From positions 434,001 through 498,000 of the forward strand of contig CAJNOP010000004.1 in NCBI GenBank assembly GCA_905250075.1: 64,000 bases of DNA, read 5' to 3'. The notes beneath the pieces are model-generated. The model was not told where the DNA came from. It saw only the letters and a list, made by a program, of their open reading frames with translations, and searched no databases. The position numbers and the translations under genes are program-made. Positions 13,186 through 23,169 of this stretch are shown here, in pieces; the first letter of the stretch is position 1, and each line of letters opens with the position of its first letter. The stretch is from Rotaria sp. Silwood1 (taxonomy: Eukaryota; Rotifera; Eurotatoria; Philodinida; Philodinidae).

Positions 13186-14576
13186 CTCGAATGAATATTT
13201 TTCACTTCAACCATTCTTATCTTCTTCCAGCCTATATATATATGTGTATACAATCTGTCATTTTTCTCGCTACCATTCATGAGAATAATATTCATATAGG
13301 CATGTTTATGATGATGAACGCTTGATGCTATTTTTCTTTCTGCCTAAAATTCTTTTCATTCATAACGAAAAAAAATTTGCGCGGTCACTTGTTGATAATA
13401 TGATTGCATTTATCATATGTCAAATGCATTTTATCAAGTGGTATCATATTTAGATTAAGTTGAAATAAAACACTCAATATATTGAAAATATAAATGCGCT
13501 ATTGTTCTCTTTTGTTTGTGTATCTTCCATAGTTTCTTGAGTTGATAGTCGAAGTATTTGAAATGAACACATTAAGTTTTCATCGAGACTTCTAACATCG
13601 CTAGCATTATCGAATTTGCCACAATAATTTGGTTCAGAAAAAAATGTTATTGATTAATGTTTGATAAAAAATTTCTAACCGTATTCAACAACTTACAGTT
13701 ATTCAATAGAACAAAAATATTCCATTTTGCTTTTCGATCAAATATAACATGATGTTCTCAACAAATAAAGTGATTTAATTTTGATTTTCAGCTGATTTAA
13801 ATTAAATGGTTTCCTCTTGGATAAGTGTCATCTGTTTTTCACTGCTGCAACACAGAAACATCTTGATTCAAAGTATAATTATAATTGAGACAAAACTTTA
13901 TCTTTTGCTTTTTTTGTCACAGTTATATGGAAGCCTTATTGTAATTGTAAAGTGCGGGTAAGATTAAAGTTTTGCTTTTACCGATTTAGGTCCTTAGATT
14001 TTTCAAAAATTTCATTTATATTCGAACTTGAAGTAGGCAGTTACACGCATATCTGAGGTAATCTGACTATTTAACAATTATTACTAGTAAAAAGACAAGA
14101 TAATGTCTCGAGCATATTATGGTTTGGTAGTATTATCGCTTTTATACATTTCAATTATTTAATTAATTCTCATAATGCTCATTCAATTTCTTTTTAGTCT
14201 TTATTTATCGTTCTTTCCTTGATATTTTTTCTTCTTTATTCATTTCATAAAAACAGGTAGAAAAATAGAAAATGCCTTCACCATTTATAATATATCTAAT
14301 GGATATAGAAGTCATGCTCAGTTGGTAGATTATACTCTCGTCTTTCAAACAGCATTGACGTCTCGGTTGGTACACGTTTCATCCAATACAATTGTTCTCT
14401 GCTTATACAGGTTGTTATTTATTATGCTTTTGATTGTGTTAATATTAGATTTGATGTTTTTATTAAAAAATGAACAATTCAAAAATATATAATATTGAAT
14501 TTGTTACAATAGTCTTACTTTTGATATATTAATCTTCATGATCTATTAACTCCTTTTGTATCTCTATGTATTACAG
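13186..14576. other. Intergenic; upstream of the ECHS1-like gene
   Basis: No supported exon. A tRNA A-box-like word (GCTCAGTTGGTAGA, near 14318) followed by CTTTCAA is a weak tRNA resemblance without a matching T arm. The true first exon of the ECHS1-like gene may lie here but I could not place it. Confidence 0.35.
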
Positions 14577-14756
14577 ATGAGTTTTCTTGTAAGACTATTC
14601 ACAAAAATTATTGCACATCTAACAACAAGGAAAACATTTTTCTTGAAACTATCAGATAATAAATCACAGACCTTTCTTTTGTTCTGTTTCAACAGAATCA
14701 TCTCAACAAAGTATTATAAAAAAGTGTTTATTACTGTTTATTTTCTATATACAAAG

Positions 14757-15973
14757 GTGATAAAAAACAACAACATAATAAATATTCATATTTATTAGTT
14801 GATATCAAAAGACAAAATTCCAATGTAGCACTTGTTCAACTTAATCTACCTAAAACATTTAATTGTCTATCTAATGGTCTAATAAAAGAGGTATGAATAT
14901 ATATTTAGTGTTAAACATTTGATATAAAAACGTCAATAATCTAACGAACCTTTCTATTGTAAAAAAAAAATTCTTTATCAAAAATAATATCACATCATTC
15001 ATTCACAATAATATCATATTATTCATATAGGTTTATATTCTTATTCTAGTTGGCTACATTATTGGAACCACTTGATAATGATGATAAAATTGCTTGTATT
15101 TTTCTTACAGATGGTACACGTGCATTTGCTTGTAAATTGTATTTAATCTTCCATATGAATGTCTTGATTATGTATATATTAGCGGGTACTGATATCAAAG
15201 AAATGCAGAACAATACAATAACGCAAATTATTCATTCAGATTTTTCTGAAAAATTGTCAGCAGTATCAAAAATCAAAAAGCCAATTATTGCTGCTGTCAA
15301 TGGTTTAGCAGTACGTTATTCTTTTCTTTTCATCTCTGTTTTCTATTTTCATTTATTAGTTAGGTGGTAGTTGTGAATTATCTATGCTGGTAACAAAGCA
15401 GACTTTAGTCAACCAGAAATTATTATTGGTACCATTCCAGGTACATAAAAAATTAGTATAATAATCTTAATAATACTTTTTTCTATCTTATTTTCAAAGG
15501 CGCTAATGCCACTCAACGTTTGTCTCGTTATGTCGGCAAATCAAAAGCAATGGAAATTATATTAAAAGGCAATCGAATCAGCACTCAAGAAGCTGAACAA
15601 ATTGGTTTAGTCAATACTGTTTTTCCAGCCGATAAACTTGTTGAAGAGGCTATTAAAACAGCTGAATACATAGCTAGTTACTCGAAAATTGTTGCACAAT
15701 TAGCAAAAGAATCAATCAATAGAGGTGAATACCTTTTTCTTTAGCGACAAGAAATTATCTTCCTTTTGTTGTATAGCATTTGAAACAACCTTGACGGAGA
15801 GTAATCAATTCGAACGATTCAAAAATCTTCGTTATCGTACGATATTTGGTTTGGTATGTTAAATATAAGATTGAAAAGGATATATAAATTTTTGTTTTCT
15901 TATTTAGACAGACGAAAAAGAAGGCATGACCGCATTTTCAGAAAAACATAAACCTAACTTCACTGGTCAATAA
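14757..15973 (+). pseudogene. ECHS1: Mitochondrial short-chain enoyl-CoA hydratase (ECHS1 type) with a frameshifting deletion
   Basis: Family role: hydration of 2-enoyl-CoA in fatty-acid and valine breakdown in the mitochondrial matrix. Exons: 14757-14890, 15050-15131, 15183-15310, 15360-15440, 15500-15724, 15777-15853 and 15908-15973. The order matches ECHS1 to the C-terminus: VALVQLNLPK, the oxyanion segment [50 protein letters not shown] and EKEGMTAF. Both catalytic Glu positions (CEL and QPE) survive. Between them, however, the frame breaks: after SM (ending 15386) two bases, CT, precede GGTAAC, and the conserved seven-residue block usually found there is missing. A 19-nt deletion between two TATG words would explain it. 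The 5' end is unresolved; ATG 14577 opens a basic, mitochondrial-presequence-like stretch (MSFLVRLFTKIIAH) but its frame does not join exon 14757. Sequencing error is the alternative. Confidence 0.72.
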
Positions 15974-17253
15974 TGGTAGTATTGTTGTGTTCTTGTCGAT
16001 GATATATAACTTGTAGGAACATTCTTAATGTATATATATTCCATAATTGATTATATTCTTTTTTTTCCATTATTTTTTATTTTTATTTTTGCTACTAAGA
16101 TTTGCATAGAGAAAGATATTCTTTATTAATAGAAAGGAAATTGAGAGTACAAAAAAATTCTGATAGAGGAGTTACGGTAGAAAATAAGGAGAAATTTTTA
16201 CTTACGAAATTAGATTCAGTTATTCTTTTAACCCGACAATACAAATGAAGTCAGACACACTAATCGTCATATATTCTAAACGATCATAATACTTTTGAGA
16301 TGTTTTCACATTGATGATTAATGCATCTCATTACTCATACGCTTTGAATTTTTTTTTCGTGTCTATCAGGTTTTAGTAAAGTCTTTTGTAATACAATTGA
16401 TTTCGTTGTTATTAAATTAGTTATATTCGTCTATACTTGATTGACGAATTAATTAATTTAATACTTCTTTTTCAACATGAAGAGATGAAATCTCTTTTAT
16501 ATATCGAAATCTTCAACTAATTATTAACGTTGATTCTCGAATGTCATTGAAAGGAATATATAATTCCTATTTAACATCCTCAAGAGAAGATCTTTGAAAT
16601 TAAACAAAATAAAAAATATATCTACGCCATAAAAACTAATAACATAGGAAGATAACACTGTTTTCTTGAGTAAAATCACATCATCTTGGTTGATTTAAGT
16701 GTGATGTAGATTCGTATATAAATGGTATGATTCGAAAAGAAGTTTCGAAGCATTGATCTTTTAACATAAGGAACTATTTATTAGCTTAAACAATACGACA
16801 CTATATTTTTCTTTGAGAAGAAAACTATTAAGAATAATTAGCAGAAAAAAACCTCACATAGATAGCACACCTTGAATAATCAAGGCTATGAAAACAATAT
16901 TTATGACTGTATCTAATTAGACACTATGAATGTCGTGATCACCATGGAGAGTACTATGATGATAGTGTACCGTTCAATAATTTTCTTCGAAAGAAAATTT
17001 TTGCTTTTGTATAGACACTGATTAAATTTTAAAATGTGTTCGTTTTTCTTTGATCTTTGTGTCACCTTTCTCTGTCTATCAACGACTGACGATAAATATG
17101 TAAAGAGAGAGAATGATGCAAACTTTGTTCAAAAGATTGTTTAAAAATTTCGTCAACACTTTCCTATATCATTTGTTTTTCAACTAAACAACAATACAGT
17201 TTCTTTTTCAAATGGACTTTATTTTCGGTGTTTTCTAATAAAAATGACGTTTT
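15974..17253. other. Intergenic, AT-rich, nothing recognised
   Basis: No coding frame or clear repeat between the ECHS1-like stop and the telomere-like array. Confidence 0.5.
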
Positions 17254-17499
17254 GGGTGTGGGTGGGTGTGGGGTGTGGGTGGGTGTGGGGTGTGGGTGTG
17301 GGTGTGGGTGGGTGTGGGTGTGGGTGGGTGTGGGTGTGGGTGTGGGTGGGTGTGGGTGGGTGTGGGTGGGGTGGGTGTGGGTGGATGTGGGTATGGGTGT
17401 TCTGTTTTTCACACCCACACTCAACCACACCCACACTCACACCCACACCCACATCCACACCCACACCACCCACGCCCACCCACACCCACACTCACACCC
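17254..17499. repeat. Telomere-like TGTGGG foldback, locus 2 (largest G arm)
   Basis: About 145 bp of GGGTGT and GGGTGGGTGT units, a short spacer (TGTTCTGTTTTTCAC, around 17398-17412), then about 85 bp of the complementary CCCACA pattern. The G-rich strand comes first. The open frames across it are artefacts of the repeat. Confidence 0.85.
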
Positions 17500-18132
17500 T
17501 GAGCCAGCGATTTACCCACGTTTCTATTTTTTATAATCTGTGAAGGCTAGAAAAATAAACGTCAATAATATAAATAGTTGAAGGACAAGTGTCTATGAAG
17601 TCTACTAATATCACGTACTATAATCTTTCGATGTTCGTAATATTTAATTGCTTGTAATATATCTATTCGTCATTGATTTAGTTAAATCCTCCAATCTCTA
17701 CTTCTATTAATATATAATAAGGATGTGATTATCATATTCATTAACATGAACATCTAGTACATTCTTTCCTATAGCTCAACATCATCCAAACAAATTTGAA
17801 ATGGTCTGTTTCATAATTTTTATGACCAATAGTGTCCTAAAATATTATTCATTTTTAGTATTGATACTTATACCATATTGTTGTAAGTTAACATGTTAGA
17901 GAATAATTATAATCTGTTTACAATGAATATAATACATTTATTTCATCAATAATGAACTAAGATATATCATGAGAAAGCAAAAATAGATAAATAAATTAGA
18001 TTTATTATCAGTTTTTCATATACTATATGGTTGAAACTAGTCCATCATTGAATATGACAAAAAATATATAATTTCTAATTTTCATGATTTACAGATATTA
18101 TAGTTAAGTATTCTGTTCTATTTTCTTTATAG
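17500..18132. other. Intergenic or 5' region of the UBE3D-like gene
   Basis: I could not identify the expected N-terminal exons of the next gene here; the sequence is AT-rich with many stops. Confidence 0.35.
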
Positions 18133-19333
18133 TGATTGTAGTATTCAAACTGATCAATTTGTTATCGAAGATGAACAACAACATCATCAAACTATAATTC
18201 ATTTCAACAATCTAATAATAGATGTAAACAAAGGTACTGAAGTTGCATCACCTTCGACAAATATAAATACAACTAGAGATGGACAAATTTATAGAACATT
18301 CAAGTAAATCGTATCGATTTTATAACATATATGTATATATCTTACTATTTCTTTATTTAGATTTCCATTTCTTCGTCTACCAATCATAACTGACAATAAA
18401 CCATATGATTTGAACAATATTACATGTGCCAAGTGTCAATCACCTTTGAAGATCATTGCTGAAAAGTATAGCTCATTTAATTTTAAACGACAGTGTTTAG
18501 TTTATTTTTGATAATAGTCAAACTTTTAAAATTGTTCAACAGCAAAATGCTAATGCTGATGATATAAATGAAATCATGTATTGTCACAGATTTTGTGAAG
18601 CTCATCAACATGAACATAAACATCATCATCAATATCAATTACCTGTTCCTCTTGATCTTCATTCTGAGTTGATTATACTTGAAACTATCGAATGTTTGAC
18701 TATTGGCAAAGAATATTCATCTTCAGATTTAATTCATAATGAACTTGTTCAATGTAGTCATTGTTCTTCATGTCTTGGATCATTTGGTATGTTAAATTCA
18801 GCATTCTCATTACTTGAAACTTCTATTTAAATCAGAGGAAATTTTTTATTAATTCTATTCAAATTCACTTCAATTTTTACAACTATTAGATGTATATCTA
18901 TTTAGATCCTCAAAATAATCTTGTCTCATTCAACAAATATTCATTGTTACCTTTTTCAAATGACTATCTATCAACATGTTTTCGTCACTGTGAACCAGGT
19001 CGATATATAATTAAAGTGCCAAAGTGTAATGATTCAATATTTCTTGTTTGGATCTTACCTAATCAAATACTATCTGCTAATACAATCATTGATTCATCAA
19101 AGAATTCTGCACAACTTGATTTTTATCGAATGCGAAAAGTTCTCTTCACACATGTAACATCATCAGATAATCCAATATTTACTGAATGAAAACGAGACTT
19201 TTCTGTAACAACTTTTCTTGTTAATTGTTGCTGTCTTGATCATTTATCAATATCATTTAAACAAGCAATAGAAAAATTTCCTAATGTATTCAATAGCAAA
19301 GAATCATTTCAATCAGTAACTATTCCTTGTTAA
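18133..19333 (+). pseudogene. UBE3D: UBE3D-like E3 ubiquitin ligase (HECT-like, E2-binding) interrupted by an in-frame TGA
   Basis: Exons 18133-18303, 18361-18465, 18518-18786 and 18906-19189, with the same frame continuing past a TGA (19187-19189) to 19333. Family: cytosolic proteins that bind the E2 UBE2C and promote ubiquitination. Support: cysteine pairs in the expected order (ITCAKCQSPL, MYCHRFCEAH, VQCSHCSSCLG), then SIFLVWILPNQIL and MRKVLF, which fit the C-terminal part of the family. Directly after the TGA the same frame reads KRDFSVTTFLV, then NCCCLDHLSISFKQA, and ends IPC, which resembles the family's last 50 residues. By my recollection of the vertebrate protein the stop replaces a Trp (TGG to TGA). 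The N-terminal part was not found upstream and may also be lost. Readthrough or a base error remain possible. Confidence 0.6.
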
Positions 19334-19617
19334 AAATCATTGTTATAAATAAAAACTAAAGAATAGATAATTATCTATATGTCTTATTTTATGTATATAT
19401 ATATATCAAACGAAAAAGTCAGACAGTATGTTATCTTTAACGATTAATCCTTTCTTTGTATCAAGCAGTATAAGTAATAACAAATGTAAAATGTTAATAA
19501 GACCAAACAGCAATTAGTTGACGATCGAATGAACGAACAAAAGAAAAGAAATAATGATATCTGTCTAGTTCATTCATCAACATAGATACAAAAGTAAATG
19601 ATTTGATACAAATAACT
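19334..19617. other. Short intergenic region
   Basis: AT-rich; an AATAAA-like word (ATAAATAAAAAC, about 19346) just after the UBE3D-like frame could serve for 3' end formation. Confidence 0.35.
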
Positions 19618-19989
19618 ATGGAATCAAACGATACCAATACAAAAGATTGTTCTACTATATATCGTTTTCAATTTGCAAGTATAGCTTTTCTATGTAGTGT
19701 TTATCTTCCATTTACATCTCATTCAAATATATGGTCACTTTATACACAACCATTTACACCAGTTAATTGTTCGATGAATAAAAATTCAATTATTTCTGGA
19801 TTAACATTAAATGTTTCAATAAAATCAATTCTTCCAATTCGCATTAAAAATCATAATCGAACAGATTGTTGCCCTTGTAAGGAAATTTTTAACGGAAATA
19901 TACATGATAAACGTTTATTGATTCGTTGTCAATCATGGATTGCAAATCTGCATGAATTAGAAGTACGAAAAGCAACTATTATCGATGAA
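19618..19989 (+). CDS. Unrecognised protein, first coding exon only
   Basis: An ATG exon of 124 codons ends at a good donor (GAAGTAAGT). The peptide starts MESNDTNTKDCSTIYRFQFA, has a hydrophobic stretch at residues about 18-33, a CCPCKE cysteine cluster, potential N-glycosylation sites, and ends WIANLHELEVRKATIIDE. Codon use is like that of neighbouring genes. No further exon is visible before the repeats and the assembly gap that begin at about 20.4 kb, so the gene is either cut off by repeats or continues through unseen sequence. I do not recognise the family. Confidence 0.5.
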
Positions 19990-20397
19990 GTAAGTTCAAT
20001 ATCGTACTCAAAAGTATAAGATCACAAATGTTAAAACAGAAAAAAAGGGGGATAAAATTTTTATCCTATCCTCTGTCCTGCAGGACACAGTGGTTGACGG
20101 AGTTTCGGAAAAGCGATCGTTTTTTTATCAATAAAAACGATCATATATACGTATACAATCAAGTATTTTATTTCTTTCTTTTTTAATTCACGTTAAGTCA
20201 CAGAAAATATTTAATACGAAAATAATAATTTAAAATTTTATTGATGTATTCTGCAAAAGTTTTAGTTGATAGTTTTGCCGTTTGTGAGATACACGCATAC
20301 TCACTCAATTGGTTCGTATCAGTTGAAGGACTATAATTAAATGTGTTTTGACAAATGCGACTATTCATATAACTTTGGATACGTCTGCATTCTCTTG

Positions 20398-20828
20398 TAG
20401 GGGTGTGAATTTATTGTTATTGTTATTAATAACAATAACAAAAAAAGTTATTCGTTATTAATNNNNNNNNNNNNNNNNNNNNNNNNNNNNNNNNNNNNNN
20501 NNNNNNNNNNNNNNNNNNNNNNNNNNNNNNNNNNNNNNNNNNNNNNNNNNNNNNNNNNNNNNTAAATTCATTTAATTGGATTTCAATCCATTCACATTAA
20601 TTCATATAGAATTTAAAGCTAATTAAATGAATTTAAATTGAATTTTATTCCGTTTAAATTGGATTTATATTGATTGAAGCTGAATTTAAAATTTATGTAA
20701 ATCCAATTTAAATTTAAAATAAATTTAAATTTACAAAATTAGAAGTTGGAATAAATTTATATTTTTAAAATTTACATTTCAAATAAATTTAAATTTAAAA
20801 TAAATTAATAAGAAATTGCCACCCCTAA
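20398..20828. mobile_element. AT-rich repeat with TAGGGGTG inverted ends and a 100-N gap
   Basis: The block starts TAGGGGTGTGAATTT and ends AAATTGCCACCCCTA, which are inverted versions of each other, similar to ends of hAT-type elements, but I see no target duplication. Inside are a perfect 26-bp palindrome (20415-20440), an assembly gap of exactly 100 N (20463-20562), and rearranged AATTTAAATTTAAA words. The gap length is a placeholder, so the internal structure is unknown. Confidence 0.45.
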
Positions 20829-21285
20829 TCCGAACTGGAAACTAAAACTTGGGAATGAGACTCTTTCCATCATATTTCATAGCAAGGTGCGTCAACCTTT
20901 CGAGTTCAATATCGATATAAATTAGCTATTCAGATCAAATCTGTTTTTTCATCTTAATTTCAAAAAAGGAAAAAAAGCAAGTTTATAAGAAATCTAACAC
21001 AAAATTGTAAATATTTATTTTTCTTGATTCAGGCAGCTGCCTAAGTAAAACAAGAAAATAAATTATTTGATCTAGGTTAAATTGAGCGATACACGAGAAA
21101 GAAATCGATAGAGCTACAAAGAGAACAATCAATGATTTATAGTCAAGTTGAAGACAAGATATCTATTAAGTCTTTCGCAACCGCATTCTTCTGGCTTGAA
21201 AATTTCACAAAAAACACCGTTTTCAGTAGAGAATATTCTTGGGTGCAAATAACAATTTTGTAATGATGAACTGGCAAAAATCCGG
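20829..21285. other. Intergenic, nothing recognised
   Basis: AT-rich sequence with no supported exon. Confidence 0.4.
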
Positions 21286-21365
21286 TTCTATCCGGCCCGG
21301 TTTAACTTTTTGTCCGGTCTTGTCCGGTCCGGCCGGACCGGAGCCAGATTGCCGGACCGGTTCCA
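21286..21365. repeat. GC-rich TCCGG cluster with a 20-bp palindrome
   Basis: Words TCCGGT, TCCGGC and GGACCGG recur, with a perfect 20-bp palindrome at 21323-21342 (TCCGGTCCGGCCGGACCGGA). Its base composition is wholly unlike the surrounding DNA. It lies directly before a C-rich telomere-like array. Confidence 0.7.
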
Positions 21366-21371
21366 ACTCTG

Positions 21372-21602
21372 ACCCACACCCACACACCCACACCCACGCC
21401 CACACCAACACTCACACCCCACACTCACACCCACACCAACACCCACACCCCACACCCACACCCACACCCACCACACCCACACACCCACACCCACATGCAC
21501 GCCCACACCAACACTCACACCCCACACTCACACCCACACCCACACCCCACACCCACCCCCCCCACACCCCCCCCCCCCACACCCACACCCACACCCACAC
21601 CC
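21372..21602. repeat. Telomere-like array, locus 3 (C-rich strand only)
   Basis: About 230 bp of CCCACA-type units (also CCCCACA and CACGCCCACACC variants). Unlike the other seven loci there is no G-rich partner arm on its left; the TCCGG cluster occupies that position. An internal block beginning CACGCCCACACCAACACTCA occurs twice (about 21396 and 21498), showing local tandem duplication. Confidence 0.8.
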
Positions 21603-22224
21603 TCTTTCTTCTTCTTTTTCTATCATACCGATTAGATGACATCGTCAAGAAATGAAACAAAGATTATGTTTACGAACAGAGGAAATACATGTTGAGGTTG
21701 TATGTATTTAATATATGTAATATGCATTGTTCATCAGTGGAAGTTTTTTCTATAGTTTGTGACGTTATGCTGGAAAACAATGTGACAAATGCAAGTCAAT
21801 GTCGAGTGCACTACTATACGAAAAATCTATTTTCACGGAAAACTATAAGAAAAAAAGTTGCCTGAAATGTATGTTCAATGCAGAATATATATTCCTCGGT
21901 AGATTTTATTTTCGTTAAAAGCCGGTTTTCTGCGAATAACAGTGCTATGTTATAGTAATATTGACAATAATTTAATAAATATTAGTCGTAAATAAGTAGA
22001 AATAAACGATATCGTTGAATCAATCCTTTAATTTTTAATTGAACAATTTGATTTGAATTCATCGAAAGATTGTAATATGATTAATGATCTGTATCAGACA
22101 TATAGTCTATAGATTAAGTTTTAATGGTAAGTATGAATTTCATTTGAAGTGCGTTATTGGATCTCAAATAGGAGAATGATTTGATGACTCATGTAAATGT
22201 GACTATAAGCAAAGATAGATTTTT
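21603..22224. other. Intergenic, AT-rich, nothing recognised
   Basis: No coding frame or repeat family identified. Confidence 0.4.
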
Positions 22225-22342
22225 GTGGGTGTGGGTGTCGAAATGGGTGTGGGTTTGGGTGTGTGGTGTGAATGTACTTGTTTATTGTTCATCTACACCC
22301 ACACCCACACCCCACACACCCACACACACCCACCCACACCCA
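22225..22342. repeat. Telomere-like TGTGGG foldback, locus 4
   Basis: A G-rich arm (GTGGGTGTGGGTGTCGAAAT and variants), spacer containing TTGTTCATCTACACCC, then a C-rich arm. The spacer word GTTCATCTA is shared with locus 5 and, in altered form, with locus 8. Confidence 0.8.
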
Positions 22343-23169
22343 ACATAATGAATGCAAATTCAAAGAGTTCACCATGAACTTCTTCATCGAAGATTAATTG
22401 ATTTTTATCTGCTTATAATTTTACTTTTGTATGTATGTATGTATATATGTAAAAAATATTCATTGACAAAAATTCTCTTTTTTCTTTCTATAAACAACAT
22501 AGCGCATGACCTTCTCCTGTATTAAAATAGACATTAATAAGGCCAGTTTGTGTCTATTATATCTTTATAGTTTCTTTCTTTCTTTTTGATAATTCATGTG
22601 TATCTTTCATAAGTTCAATTGGTCATAAAAAAGAATTTTTTTAGTCTTTCCTTTTAAAAGACAATCTATCCTTTAGACTTATATTAATTATTTCTATGTG
22701 ATTCTCAAAGCAATTTTTAAAATAATTTTCATAATTTCATTTATGTTTATCGAACATGTTTGAATTTGATTATGACACAATGATTTATCTCTTAAACTAG
22801 TTGAGATATCATACGTTTGATATTTTATTCAAAACGAAAACAATTAATTTGATGTTTATCACGAAGTTTGAACTCTTTATTATAATGTATTGGAATAAAA
22901 CGGAAAGTATATGTTGATTTTAAAGTTATAAATTAAGATAGAACTGCAAAAAATTAACATCAAGAGATATAAATAAATACTCTTTTCTTTGTCCATATCA
23001 ATCGACCAACGAGACAAATGAACATTAGCAACTAACCAATAAATGATGATTATCCATGAAGAAAGATAGATTGAAAAGAAAAATGATCGGTTGATTTTAC
23101 GACTATTGTTAGAAAAATGTTTATATAAAAGATCATGATGTTAAATACATTCTTATATTTCTATTCAGA
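22343..23169. other. Intergenic, 5' side of the TRAF gene
   Basis: AT-rich with a short GTAT microsatellite near 22430. A possible acceptor (CTATTCAG, ends 23168) immediately before the TRAF start codon suggests a 5'-UTR intron whose upstream exon I could not place. Confidence 0.35.

Noticed and set aside
14304..14385. tRNA-like segment with a good A-box and a CTTTCAA loop
   Set aside because: No matching T arm or acceptor stem; too weak to call a tRNA or clear relic.
14577..14756. Presequence-like exon as the certain start of ECHS1
   Set aside because: The peptide looks mitochondrial, but no GT-AG pair joins it in frame to 14757; left as a possibility only.
17164..17543. Several overlapping 78-102-residue frames on both strands
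   Set aside because: They are translations of the TGTGGG-type array (His/Thr/Pro or Val/Trp/Gly periodicity), not genes. The same holds for frames at 21223-21660, 33642-33893 and 38464-38808.
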